Assembly (NCBI RefSeq): GCF_012584455.1
Contig: NZ_JABAEB010000003.1
Coordinates: 431,540-495,539, forward strand
DNA length: 64,000 nt
Source: Shewanella oncorhynchi
Lineage (GTDB): Bacteria > Pseudomonadota > Gammaproteobacteria > Enterobacterales > Shewanellaceae
Direction of reading: 5' to 3'
Shown: positions 17,560-26,634 of the stretch, piece after piece
Layout: every line of letters starts with the position of its first letter
Numbering within the stretch: position 1 is the first letter of the stretch
Position numbers and translations under genes: made by a program
The notes under the pieces: model-generated
What the model was told of the DNA's origin: nothing
Databases searched by the model: none
The model's input: only the letters and a program-made list of their open reading frames with translations

Positions 17560-19406
17560 AGATCTGTCCCCATGGTTAGGTGAATTCGCCATGATCTTTC
17601 AATGGTCTCAGTTTCTTTCAATCCGACCCCTAAATCTAATTTGATTGGGCCAATCGGGGAGATCCAATGGATACCGCCACCGACAGAGACGACAGGTTCA
17701 AATTGATTATTATCGAAGGCGTTACCTGCATCGATAAATGTGCCGACCCGCCAAGTGGGGGTCACATAATATTGATATTCCAAACTACCAACCATTAAAT
17801 AGCGGCCACCGATAACTTCGCGATTGGTTTTTCCATCGTCAGCAACATAGTCTAAATAGGGGCCGAGTTCTTGATAACCATAACCGCGGACACTCTGATC
17901 GCCACCGGCAAAATAGCGTAGTGATGGTGGGATAGAGGCAAGATCATTTTCGTTAGCTAAGTTGGCGGCTAAATCAATACGAGCGACGATTCTGTGGTTA
18001 TCGAAGAAGGTATCAATCCATTTAAATTTAGCTTGCAAGCGTGCTAGGCGGGTTTCTGATCCTAAATAGGGATCGGCATAGTCTAGGCTGTAAATTTGTC
18101 TAAACCCGGATTTAGGATCCAGTGAGTTATCCCCCCGGCTAGTCCGAGAAAAGTTAATTCCTGCCAGATAAAACGACGGCATATAATCGACGTCAGACTG
18201 AGTATATTCTTCGCGTATGGCCTCCAACGAATAACTCATCAGCCATTGATTTTCTAGTCTTTGCTGACGTAATAGCCCCAGAAGGTACTTAGTCGACTCG
18301 AGCTGGCCTGTGTTACTAAAATCACGATTCTCGGCATCATATACTTGAGTCACACCATATTTATCCCGCAGTAAACCGAGGCGGATCTTCAATTGATCGT
18401 CTAAGGGATGTGTGAGCGGAATCGTATAAGTGGTTAATAACTTTGGTCTATCGGGCGACCATTCGAGACTGGTTTCTTGAGAATGCCCGTATTTATTGAT
18501 TTGTGGTGTACGCCAAGTCACGCGCACCCTCGGATCAAAGGCTTGATCTGTTTTGCCAATATCGCCACCAAAACCAAGTTCAATTGCGTGACTTGCCTTA
18601 GGCGTTAATTCGACTCGCATTGGAATATGGTTATCTTCGACGTTATCGATTTGCGGGATCACTTTGATATTGGCGAAATAACCAGTATCTAATAACTGAC
18701 GATTCAGGGCGCTTACGCGGCGAGTTGAGTATGAAGCACCTTCTTTAAAGGGGATAAGATCCTCTAATATATCGGGTTCTAAGTTATGGCCATCGAAACT
18801 GACTTGGCCAAATCGGTAACGTTTGCCTGAATCAAAATGCAAACTTACCTGTGCGGTATTAATATCGCGGTTAACTTTAATTTGTGATTCAGTAAATTCG
18901 CCATCGAAGTAACCTCGTGCTAAGGCTAAGGTGACGAGTTGCGATTTTACGTCGCTGTAAACACCGTGATTTAACACATCGCCGGGTTTAATGTTGACCT
19001 TTGCGAGCCATTGATCGAAGGCTCGGTCATCAAGCATTTCACCACTAAAATTAATATCAACCCACTGAACAATGGTTGGCTCGCCGGGGCTGATTTCAAG
19101 TTTTAATTCCCACGGTCCCTTGTCATGCTCAATCAGCTTTTCTTCTACTTCACCGTGATAGTAACCCATGGATTCTAAGGCGGTGCTGATATTGTCATCG
19201 ACATTAAACAAAAAGGCACGGCGCTGCACCTCAGATTCAGGTAAAGCGCCTAAGTGAGCAACTATGTTGCTTCGAAGCGCTTCATTCACGCCTGTAACAG
19301 ATAATTTGATAAAATCATCTGCTGCCGCGACTGATGTGACTGAAATCAGACTCAGAAACAAGCAAAGACGAATGTAATGTGAGGTGATTTGCAAAAATGG
19401 CTGCAC
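17556..19406 (-). CDS. tamA: Translocation and assembly module subunit TamA
   Basis: This Omp85-family outer-membrane protein has a signal peptide ending V-A-A-A-D, three POTRA domains (about residues 25-250) and a 16-strand barrel domain with the R-G-Y-G-Y motif. It ends near I-H-L-T-M-G-T-D-L. I favour GTG 19406 (616 aa) because AGGGA sits 7 nt upstream and it gives a clean signal peptide. The ATG pair at 19433/19430 and TTG 19460 are in frame but have no ribosome site. tamB follows with an ATGA overlap. Confidence 0.93.
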   Translation of the reverse strand: MQPFLQITSHYIRLCLFLSLISVTSVAAADDFIKLSVTGVNEALRSNIVAHLGALPESEVQRRAFLFNVDDNISTALESMGYYHGEVEEKLIEHDKGPWELKLEISPGEPTIVQWVDINFSGEMLDDRAFDQWLAKVNIKPGDVLNHGVYSDVKSQLVTLALARGYFDGEFTESQIKVNRDINTAQVSLHFDSGKRYRFGQVSFDGHNLEPDILEDLIPFKEGASYSTRRVSALNRQLLDTGYFANIKVIPQIDNVEDNHIPMRVELTPKASHAIELGFGGDIGKTDQAFDPRVRVTWRTPQINKYGHSQETSLEWSPDRPKLLTTYTIPLTHPLDDQLKIRLGLLRDKYGVTQVYDAENRDFSNTGQLESTKYLLGLLRQQRLENQWLMSYSLEAIREEYTQSDVDYMPSFYLAGINFSRTSRGDNSLDPKSGFRQIYSLDYADPYLGSETRLARLQAKFKWIDTFFDNHRIVARIDLAANLANENDLASIPPSLRYFAGGDQSVRGYGYQELGPYLDYVADDGKTNREVIGGRYLMVGSLEYQYYVTPTWRVGTFIDAGNAFDNNQFEPVVSVGGGIHWISPIGPIKLDLGVGLKETETIERSWRIHLTMGTDL

Positions 19407-19526
19407 TTTATAGTCCCTGTGATTTGGCATCATTGTCGCCAGAATAAAACCAACAGGCAAGGAGATGATTGAAATTACACGATGAAATGGTTACAAAGGA
19501 CGCTACTTTTTAAGGGGATGTAAAGA

Positions 19527-20558
19527 ATGAAAACAAAATTAGCCACCTTTAGTTTAATTATTTCGGGCCTACTTTTTATGTCACATAACACCTTTGCCAA
19601 TGATAAACCGTTCGCCATTGCGATCCATGGCGGTGCGGGGACGATTTCTAAAGCTAATCTCACCCCTGAACAACGCCAAGCCTACAAAGATAAGTTAAAG
19701 GAAGCGGTCGATAAAGGCTCAAAAGTCTTAGAGGAGGGCGGTGACAGCTTAGTGGCAGTACAAACCGCAATTAATATCCTTGAAAATAGTGCTCTGTTTA
19801 ATGCTGGTATAGGCGCGGTTTATACCTATGACGGCGGACATGAATTAGATGCCTCTATTATGGATGGCAAAACCATGAATGCTGGCGCTGTCGCTGGAGT
19901 GCGTCATATTGCCAATCCAATTGACTTAGCCTTGGCCGTGATGAATAAATCTGAGCACGTGATGCTCTCGGGCGCAGGAGCGGAAGAATTTGCCCTGACT
20001 CAAGGCTTTACTTTAGTGCCAAATCATCATTTTGATACTGACGAGCGTTATCAGCAATTACTCGATGCACGGCAAAAACTGCAAGCTGCGGCTAAATCTG
20101 AACAAGTTGCTAATGTTGAGATGAAGGACCTCGATTACAAATTTGGTACCGTTGGTGCTGTCGCCTTAGATAAAAAGGGTAACTTAGCTGCAGGTACATC
20201 GACCGGTGGTATGACGGCAAAACGCTTTGGTCGTATCGGTGACTCTCCTGTCATCGGTGCTGGCACTTATGCTGAAAACGGTGTTTGTGCCGTATCGGCA
20301 ACGGGTCATGGTGAATTCTTTATCCGTTACCTCGTCGCGGGGGATATTTGTGCCAAGGTGAAATATCAGCAAAAATCTATCATTCAGGCTGCAGATGAAG
20401 TTATTAATCAACGTCTTATCACTGCTGGCGGTTCGGGTGGTGTGATTGCAGTCGATCAGCGTGGCAATATTGCTACGCCATTTAATACCGAAGGTATGTA
20501 CCGCGCCACCCGTAGTAATGGTGAGCCAGCCCAAGTGCTAATTTGGCATGATCAATAA
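19527..20558 (+). CDS. iaaA: Isoaspartyl peptidase / type III L-asparaginase
   Basis: This 343-residue N-terminal-nucleophile hydrolase releases isoaspartyl residues from peptides and hydrolyses asparagine. A signal peptide (about residues 1-24) makes it periplasmic. The A-I-H-G-G-A-G-T start is conserved. Auto-cleavage is expected before the Thr of F-G-T-V-G-A-V-A-L-D, and G-T-G/T-G-H-G-E-type substrate loops follow. It is divergent from tamA and followed by its own terminator. Confidence 0.9.
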   Translation: MKTKLATFSLIISGLLFMSHNTFANDKPFAIAIHGGAGTISKANLTPEQRQAYKDKLKEAVDKGSKVLEEGGDSLVAVQTAINILENSALFNAGIGAVYTYDGGHELDASIMDGKTMNAGAVAGVRHIANPIDLALAVMNKSEHVMLSGAGAEEFALTQGFTLVPNHHFDTDERYQQLLDARQKLQAAAKSEQVANVEMKDLDYKFGTVGAVALDKKGNLAAGTSTGGMTAKRFGRIGDSPVIGAGTYAENGVCAVSATGHGEFFIRYLVAGDICAKVKYQQKSIIQAADEVINQRLITAGGSGGVIAVDQRGNIATPFNTEGMYRATRSNGEPAQVLIWHDQ

Positions 20559-20945
20559 TGTCATTGGTAGAAGCATCTAGGTTTATAACTGACATGACTT
20601 AGAAACGTTAAAACTTCGAAACCTTAAAAAGCGAGTGCCGCAAAAGTGGACTCGCTTTTATTTTTATATCTTAATTTTACTAATGTCTTGAAAAATAACC
20701 AGATAAATATCATTAAGCAGTATGGCTTATGATGTTTATCTGAGTGGTGCGGTTTGAGTTGGCCTAATAATTAGCGTTGTTTTAACCTTTGAAATTCAAA
20801 TCTAGCAGTATAGAAGCCTAGATGTCTATATATCTAAATGATCTATTATTACCGTTTAATATATCAAATAGTTATTAATTCATTATCCATCGACCCATAA
20901 AGGCATAGAATCCGGCTCAGACAATGCATTAAATGGGAGTCATTG
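20559..20945. other. 387-bp gap downstream of iaaA
   Basis: It contains the iaaA terminator at its left side and then AT-rich DNA. GGGAG at 20935 is the ribosome site of the next gene. I see nothing else. Confidence 0.4.
20626..20666 (+). terminator. Rho-independent terminator after iaaA
   Basis: Arms AAAAAGCGAGT (20626-20636) and ACTCGCTTTT (20650-20659) are separated by 13 nt and followed by ATTTTTAT. Confidence 0.85.
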
Positions 20946-21950
20946 ATGGAACAATTACCGATATTGAATTTAAGTGATTGGCATGCCGGTGGACAACGTC
21001 GTTACGCTTTTATTACTAAGCTTGCCGATGCTGCCAGAAGAATAGGTTTTTTCTATCTCACAGGCCACGGCATTGAGCTTGCTAGACAGCAGCAAGTACT
21101 TCAGTTAGCGGCAGATTTCTTTGCGCTGCCCGTCGTAGATAAACTTGCGGTGAAAATGGCTAATACACCGCATTTTCGCGGTTATACCCGTTTGCAAGGT
21201 GAATTGACCTTAGGGAAACCGGACTTGCGGGAACAGTTTGATATCATGCAAGAAGAAGTGGCTAACCCTCAGCAGTCTGATGTGCCTATATGGTGGCAGC
21301 TACAGGGGCCTAATCAATGGCCGTCACAATTACCACAGATGAAATCGACTTTATTGGCATGGCAACAGGATTTAGCCGATACCAGTGTCACACTATTGAG
21401 GGCTTTAGCTGTTGCGCTGGAGCAGCCAGAAAGCGCCTTTGATGCCACGATTGAAGCGGGTCCATATCAGCATATGAAGCTTATTCGCTATCCCAGCGCG
21501 GATGGACAGACTTCTGGCCAAGGCGTAGGGGCACACAAAGATCCTGGCTATTTGACCTTAGTGCTGCAAGATAAGCAATCCGGTTTAGAGGTTCAGACTG
21601 ACAAAGGTTGGTTAAGCATACCGCCATTAGAAGACGCCTTTGTGGTGAATATAGGTGAATTACTTGAGTTGGCTTCTAATGGGTATTTAAAGGCAACCAA
21701 CCATAGGGTTACTAGCCCGCCTGCTGGGGTCGAGCGCTACTCGTGTGCCTTTTTTATGGCGGCGCAGTTGAATGCGACAGTTCCTTTGTTACCTTTGCCA
21801 AAGCATCTGGCGAACCAAGCTCAAGGACCGGCAAGCGATCCATTAAATCCTCTTTTCCACCAAGTGGGCCAGAACGTATTAAAAGGGCGTTTGCGCTCTC
21901 ATCCCGACGTTGCTCAAGCACATTACGCCTCATTCGCTCATGCCATTTAA
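20946..21950 (+). CDS. Isopenicillin N synthase-like 2-oxoglutarate/Fe(II) oxygenase
   Basis: This 334-residue cytosolic oxygenase has an N-terminal DIOX_N region (P-I-L-N-L-S-D-W, F-F-Y-L-T-G-H-G-I) and a jelly-roll core. The iron ligands are H-K-D (G-A-H-K-D-P-G) and a distal His in K-A-T-N-H-R. The R-Y-S 2-oxoglutarate motif follows. The substrate is unknown. ATG 20946 has GGGAG 6 nt upstream; the preceding TTG is not needed. It lies 18 nt before the PLP lyase gene, so the two are probably co-transcribed, perhaps in sulfur amino-acid or small-molecule catabolism (inference). Confidence 0.88.
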   Translation: MEQLPILNLSDWHAGGQRRYAFITKLADAARRIGFFYLTGHGIELARQQQVLQLAADFFALPVVDKLAVKMANTPHFRGYTRLQGELTLGKPDLREQFDIMQEEVANPQQSDVPIWWQLQGPNQWPSQLPQMKSTLLAWQQDLADTSVTLLRALAVALEQPESAFDATIEAGPYQHMKLIRYPSADGQTSGQGVGAHKDPGYLTLVLQDKQSGLEVQTDKGWLSIPPLEDAFVVNIGELLELASNGYLKATNHRVTSPPAGVERYSCAFFMAAQLNATVPLLPLPKHLANQAQGPASDPLNPLFHQVGQNVLKGRLRSHPDVAQAHYASFAHAI

Positions 21951-21968
21951 TGGTTATTAGGATCTATT

Positions 21969-23129
21969 ATGCAATTTAAAACTAAATTACTTCACACCCA
22001 TTATGCCGCTGATAACTCGACGGGCGCTCTTACAACTCCTATCTATCAAAGTAGCACCTTCGCCTACGGTAGTGCCGAGGATGGTCGAGCCCGTTTTGCA
22101 GGTGAGCAACCGGGCTTTATCTACAGTCGCATGGCGAATCCGACAGTGCAGGCGCTTGAATATCAATTAGCACAACTGGAAGGGGCTGATGAATCACTCG
22201 TTGTTGCGAGTGGGATGGCGGCAATCAGCAGTATTTTCTATGCCTTAGCGAGTCAAGGTGATGAAATCGCATTTATCGACCCCGTATACGGTGGCACTGC
22301 GGCATTTTTAATCCAAACGTTAACCCGCGCGGGTATTACTGTGCGCCGTTATCAAGATGATGATCATTTATTGGCAGAGATTACCGCCGAAACAAAAATT
22401 ATTTTATTTGAGCCCATCACCAATCCGACCTTAAAAGTCAGTGACTACCGTAAGGTTAAGCTTGCCGCCGAAAAAGTGGGCGCTATAACCATTTGTGATA
22501 ATACGTTTTTAACCCCGTATTTATTCAAACCGCTGGAACATGGCATTGATATCGTGATGCACAGTGCCACTAAGTATTTAAGTGGCCATGGCGATTTAAT
22601 CGCAGGTGTTGTCGCTGGACCTAAGGCATTAATGCAACCTATTCGCACTATAGCGCTTAAACATATCGGCGCCGCGATTGGGCCACAGGAAGCCTATTTA
22701 TTACAGCGAGGCTTACGTACCTTAGCACTTAGAATGGATGCCCATCTTGCGGGCGCGGCTAAGGTCGCTATTTTTCTTGCAACCCATCCGAGCGTTGCAA
22801 AAGTTTATTACCCAGGGCTAGCAGAGGATCAAGGTCATCAAGTTCTGAGTGAAACCATCAACGGCTTTGGCGGTATGGTGAGTATTGAGCTCGAAGGGGG
22901 CTTTAATCGAGCTGCGCAGTTTTTAGATCATTTGAACTTGTTTACTCAAGCGGTCAGTTTAGGCGACTTAGAGAGCCTTGCCTGCCACCCCGCTAGTACC
23001 ACCCATGCCGCTATGGATGCTGCGAGTCGGCTAGCTTCAGGGGTGAATGACAACCTGATTAGATTGAGCATTGGCGTCGAAGATCCTCAAGATTTGATTG
23101 CCGATCTTGAGCAAGCCTTAGCCATTTAA
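21969..23129 (+). CDS. Cys/Met-metabolism PLP lyase, methionine gamma-lyase-like
   Basis: This 386-residue protein belongs to the trans-sulfuration family of fold-type I PLP enzymes. The PLP lysine is in S-A-T-K-Y-L-S-G-H-G-D. The phosphate-binding Y-S-R-M-x-N-P-T and the S-G-M-A-A-I-S-S segment are present, with the active-site Tyr in P-V-Y-G-G-T. The Cys that many methionine gamma-lyases carry just after this Tyr (Y-G-C-T) is Gly here, so cystathionine gamma-lyase or gamma-synthase activity remains open. It is the second gene of a pair with the oxygenase. Confidence 0.85.
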   Translation: MQFKTKLLHTHYAADNSTGALTTPIYQSSTFAYGSAEDGRARFAGEQPGFIYSRMANPTVQALEYQLAQLEGADESLVVASGMAAISSIFYALASQGDEIAFIDPVYGGTAAFLIQTLTRAGITVRRYQDDDHLLAEITAETKIILFEPITNPTLKVSDYRKVKLAAEKVGAITICDNTFLTPYLFKPLEHGIDIVMHSATKYLSGHGDLIAGVVAGPKALMQPIRTIALKHIGAAIGPQEAYLLQRGLRTLALRMDAHLAGAAKVAIFLATHPSVAKVYYPGLAEDQGHQVLSETINGFGGMVSIELEGGFNRAAQFLDHLNLFTQAVSLGDLESLACHPASTTHAAMDAASRLASGVNDNLIRLSIGVEDPQDLIADLEQALAI

Positions 23130-23542
23130 GCATATTGATACTAGCCATCCCCAGTTAAATTGATTGGGGATTTCAAAAGTATAATGTTATTAATTTCGTC
23201 TATATAAAGTTAATTCCCGTAATTTTTTACGTTTTTTTTACGCGTCAGAATTGTTCTCGTCTGTTAAAGTGAAAATCTGTATGGCATAACGACTTACATT
23301 TTGATGGACAAACTAAGTGTTTTTAAACTCTCTGTTAGGTTGAGCTTTATTTCTGAGTGCTTACTCGCTATTTGCTTGTATTTACCCTCTTGGAGGGTGT
23401 CATCTAAAGCATTATTATTGTACTCCAACTCGTTGTCGTTATGATTACACTTCAATGTTGTTTTCAATATACGTATATGGCTGCATTTTTTGAAGCTATT
23501 CGTGTTCATTTTTTATTTAACGCTCCTTATTATTCCCTCCCA
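23130..23542. other. AT-rich gap before the trkH region
   Basis: A weak hairpin (ATCCCCA 23147-23153 / TGGGGAT 23165-23171) may end the upstream operon. The rest is AT-rich, with runs of T near 23230. I see no supported gene; a minus-strand frame at 23294-23509 is Lys/Asn/Ser-rich and looks like chance. Confidence 0.35.
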
Positions 23543-23776
23543 ATGACAGATGTGGCTGTTTTTATCAATCTAATCACTTTTATTGTCATAGCCATTGTCG
23601 CGACGATAAGTCAACTTGCAATCCACCTTAGACGACAACAAAGAGTATTAGGGGAAGAACTATTTCGTAACCGAACTCTGTTATCGATTGCACATGATTT
23701 TAGAACAGGACATGAGCGCTCGTATTTTATGATACCTAATAAATTATTCATTAAGTCTTTCACGATAAATATCTAA
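23543..23776 (+). CDS. Small hypothetical membrane protein upstream of trkH
   Basis: From ATG 23543 this frame encodes 77 residues with one hydrophobic segment (about residues 5-25), a basic R-R-Q-Q-R patch and a polar tail. A frame-continuous start exists at 23441. No ribosome site is obvious and I do not recognise the family. It ends 12 nt before trkH, so if translated it is in the same transcript. Confidence 0.35.
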   Translation: MTDVAVFINLITFIVIAIVATISQLAIHLRRQQRVLGEELFRNRTLLSIAHDFRTGHERSYFMIPNKLFIKSFTINI

Positions 23777-23788
23777 AGGTGAGTTGGA

Positions 23789-25270
23789 ATGATTGCAGTC
23801 AGTGGAATACAGAAATCTAGCTCTCGATTTCATACCATAATTCATCTATGTAGCTTTTTGATTGTCATATATAGCTTCACCATGTTGATGCCTATCGCTG
23901 TTGCATTATTTTATAAAGATGGATATATCACTCCATTTTTAATCACATTCCTTCTTTCCCTTTTTATTGGTGTGGTCGGTTGGAAGATGACAAGTGAGGA
24001 AAATAAAAATCTGCAAAAACGTGATGGCTTCATGGTCGCTTGTTTATTTTGGCTGATATTTTCCTTAATGAGTGCATTACCTTTTCTTCTTGATAGACGA
24101 TTGGACTTGAGTTTAACCGATGCAATGTTTGAAGGTGTGTCTGGCATTACGACGACTGGAGCCTCGATTTTTTCAGATATTGATGAACTACCTAAATCGA
24201 TTTTATTTTATCGAGCACAGCTTAATTTCCTCGGTGGGTTAGGGATAATTGTTTTGGCCGTTGCAATTATGCCATTTCTTGGTATTGGTGGCGCAAAATT
24301 ATATCAGTCTGAGATGCCAGGTCCCATGAAAGAGGAAAAGATGACGCCTCGCCTTGCGGATACGGCTCGAAATTTATGGGGGCTTTATAGCGTACTTGCC
24401 TTAGGTTGTGCAGTTGCTTATAAACTTGCAGGAATGAATTGGTTTAATGCCATATGTCATAGTCTATCTACCGTTTCATTGGGTGGGTTTTCTACACATA
24501 GTGACAGCTTAGGATATTATAACAGTGCTGCAATTGAGCTTGTGGGTGGTGTGTTTTCAATACTGGCAGCAATCAATTTCGCCTTATACTACATAGTGTT
24601 AGTTCGACGAAGCTTCAAGCCTATTTGGTATAATGCGGAGGTTCGATTTTTTATTCTCATATTATCTATCGTTGTTGGGATCGCTTGTTTAGAGCTGAAT
24701 CGTACTCAAACTTTTGATATTAAAGATTCATTGGTACATGGATTTTTTCAAACAGTTTCAGTTATGACGGACAATGGATTAGGCTCTGCAGGTTATCCTA
24801 ATTGGCCCAGTCATATTGTGCTTTTATTATTAGGCGCGAGCTTTTTTGGTGGATGCTTTGGTTCTACTTGTGGCGGTATTAAAGCTGTCAGATTTTTACT
24901 TTTGTACCGTCAAGGGATCCGAGAAATTCATCAATTGGTTCATCCTAATGCCATTTTAACGACAAAGATCAGTGGCCAAGTTGTTTCAGACAGAGTCATT
25001 CGTTCAGTATGGGGATTATTTTTCCTGTACATATTTTTTACTTGCGTTTTTGTATGGGGATTGGTCGCCATTGGACATGATTTTGCCACCGCCTTTGGAA
25101 CCGTCGCCGCGTGCATTAATAATATGGGGATTGGTTATGGTGACACTGCATCTGGATTTGGCACGTTAAAAGATGCAGCTAAATGGCTGATGTGTGTCGC
25201 TATGCTTTTTGGGCGATTAGAAATATTTCCTGTACTCATTATTTTCTCACGGGCATTCTGGCGATTTTAA
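23789..25270 (+). CDS. trkH: TrkH-family potassium uptake protein
   Basis: This 493-residue inner-membrane channel subunit moves K+ inward. It has four M-P-M repeats with selectivity-filter segments T-T-T-G-A-S, S-L-G-G-F-S, T-D-N-G-L-G and N-M-G-I-G-Y-G. The length and filters fit TrkH/KtrB. No trkA-type regulatory subunit gene is adjacent, so it would rely on one elsewhere. The base composition is noticeably more AT-rich than the genes to its left, hinting at a different origin. AGGTGAG lies upstream of the ATG. An ApbE gene follows 52 nt later. Confidence 0.92.
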   Translation: MIAVSGIQKSSSRFHTIIHLCSFLIVIYSFTMLMPIAVALFYKDGYITPFLITFLLSLFIGVVGWKMTSEENKNLQKRDGFMVACLFWLIFSLMSALPFLLDRRLDLSLTDAMFEGVSGITTTGASIFSDIDELPKSILFYRAQLNFLGGLGIIVLAVAIMPFLGIGGAKLYQSEMPGPMKEEKMTPRLADTARNLWGLYSVLALGCAVAYKLAGMNWFNAICHSLSTVSLGGFSTHSDSLGYYNSAAIELVGGVFSILAAINFALYYIVLVRRSFKPIWYNAEVRFFILILSIVVGIACLELNRTQTFDIKDSLVHGFFQTVSVMTDNGLGSAGYPNWPSHIVLLLLGASFFGGCFGSTCGGIKAVRFLLLYRQGIREIHQLVHPNAILTTKISGQVVSDRVIRSVWGLFFLYIFFTCVFVWGLVAIGHDFATAFGTVAACINNMGIGYGDTASGFGTLKDAAKWLMCVAMLFGRLEIFPVLIIFSRAFWRF

Positions 25271-25322
25271 TTTTAAGTGTATTTTATGGTTAATTTGTCG
25301 AATTGACTGGGAGGGTCAGTAA

Positions 25323-26321
25323 ATGAAATGGTTATTGAGATGTATATTACTCATTATGCTAGTAGGGTGTCAGAAATCGCCAGTTTATACCAAGTTAGAA
25401 GGCCTTGCGCAGGGGACGAGTTGGCATGTGACATTTTGGAGTAAAGACAAGATAAATAGTACAGAGATAAACCGCGAGATTGAGCGGCAATTGGCAGAAA
25501 TAGATCTTCATATGTCTACTTATCGTTCAGATTCAGTGATTTCTCGTTTTAACAGTATGCACTCTGCTATGGCGGTCGGGGATGATATTTTAGGGCTCAT
25601 AGGGATAGCCAAGGAGGTCACTTCAAAAACGGAGGGTTGTTATGATTTGACCATTAAACCATTATTCGATTTGTGGGGATTTACCCATAATCAATTAACC
25701 ATTCCAACAGAAAGTGCACTCCAACAGACATTAACCTATGTAGGCTTACATCATTTAAGTATTGATAATCAAATGTTAACTAAAGATTTGCCAGAGGTAC
25801 ATCTTGATTTATCTTCGATTGGACAGGGATATAGCGTAGGCAAAGTTGCAGATGTGCTAAAGCGATACAATATCGATAATTATTTGGTAGAGATTGGCGG
25901 CGAAATGGTCGTACACGGCAGTAAGCTCGATGGTTCTGCTTGGAAAATCGCGATTGAAAAACCGCTGCCCGAACAGCGAATAATGCAAAAGGTTCTGCTT
26001 ATTGATTTCCCTCAAGCGATCATGACATCGGGTACATATCGTCATTATTTTGATCATCTAGGGCAGCGCTATTCACATATTATTGATGCGCGAACCGGTA
26101 AACCCGTAACCCATAACACAGTATCTGTAACTGTATTGGCAACGGATCCGGCTAGAGCAGATGCTTGGTCTACAGCGCTATTATGTTTAGGAAGTCAAGA
26201 AGGATTAGTCGTCGCTAATCAGAATGATATAAAAGCATTATTTATTGATGAAAATAAAGGTGTACTTAAAGAGATTAAGACTGATAGCTATAATAAAATG
26301 AAAAACATAGAGCTTAATTAA
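25323..26321 (+). CDS. apbE: ApbE-family FAD:protein FMN transferase, lipoprotein
   Basis: This is a 332-residue canonical ApbE. The lipoprotein signal has lipobox L-V-G-C (Cys about residue 16). Motifs are Q-G-T-S-W, M-S-T-Y-R-x-D-S-x-I-S-R-F-N, L-D-L-S-S-I-G-Q-G-Y-S-V, I-G-G-E, H-I-I-D-A-R-T-G and the intact metal motif A-D-A-W-S-T. It attaches FMN to exported protein domains on the periplasmic face. No NQR, RNF or FMN-binding-domain gene is nearby, so its target is unclear. It is co-directional with trkH (52-nt gap) and ends at a terminator before kdp. Confidence 0.93.
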   Translation: MKWLLRCILLIMLVGCQKSPVYTKLEGLAQGTSWHVTFWSKDKINSTEINREIERQLAEIDLHMSTYRSDSVISRFNSMHSAMAVGDDILGLIGIAKEVTSKTEGCYDLTIKPLFDLWGFTHNQLTIPTESALQQTLTYVGLHHLSIDNQMLTKDLPEVHLDLSSIGQGYSVGKVADVLKRYNIDNYLVEIGGEMVVHGSKLDGSAWKIAIEKPLPEQRIMQKVLLIDFPQAIMTSGTYRHYFDHLGQRYSHIIDARTGKPVTHNTVSVTVLATDPARADAWSTALLCLGSQEGLVVANQNDIKALFIDENKGVLKEIKTDSYNKMKNIELN

Positions 26322-26350
26322 TCTACAATATCATCGCTTGGTCATGTGTT

Positions 26351-26386
26351 AATGCCAGTTAGTATTTCTAGCTGGCATTTTTATTT
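26351..26386 (+). terminator. Rho-independent terminator after apbE
   Basis: AATGCCAG (26351-26358) pairs with CTGGCATT (26372-26379) and is followed by TTTATTT. It separates the trkH-apbE unit from kdp. Confidence 0.85.
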
Positions 26387-26445
26387 ACTTTTATAGCTAA
26401 TGCCATGGTTTATTGTGGCCTTATTTACCACTGATTATGATGACT

Positions 26446-26494
26446 TTTACGTATTCTTTACGGGATTAGTCATTTGAACTCTAGAGACTTTACG
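26446..26494 (+). promoter_or_regulatory. Candidate KdpE operator upstream of kdpF
   Basis: TTTACG occurs at 26446-26451 and 26457-26462 (11-bp period, as expected for an OmpR-family dimer) and again at 26489-26494, about three helical turns further. A TATATT at 26506-26511 is a possible -10 without a good -35, as in an activator-dependent promoter. Confidence 0.5.
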
Positions 26495-26545
26495 CGGTTA
26501 ATTCATATATTTGTCCTGTTACTCACTTTCTTAAGGACAAATTAT

Positions 26546-26626
26546 ATGGACTGGATATTTCTAATACTTTCCATAGCACTTTTCATCTACTTAGCAGTGG
26601 CAATGTTTGCCCCTAATAAGTTTTAG
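26546..26626 (+). CDS. kdpF: KdpF small membrane subunit
   Basis: This 26-residue single-span peptide (M-D-W-I-F-L-I-L then a hydrophobic run, ending A-P-N-K-F) stabilises the KdpFABC potassium pump in other bacteria. AAGGA lies 8 nt before the ATG, and the stop is within the kdpA ribosome site 8 nt upstream of kdpA. The size, position and hydrophobic pattern fit KdpF. Confidence 0.9.
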   Translation: MDWIFLILSIALFIYLAVAMFAPNKF

Positions 26627-26634
26627 GAGTCGTT

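Noticed and set aside
23294..23509. 71-codon minus-strand frame before trkH
   Set aside because: Low-complexity Asn/Lys/Ser composition and no context.
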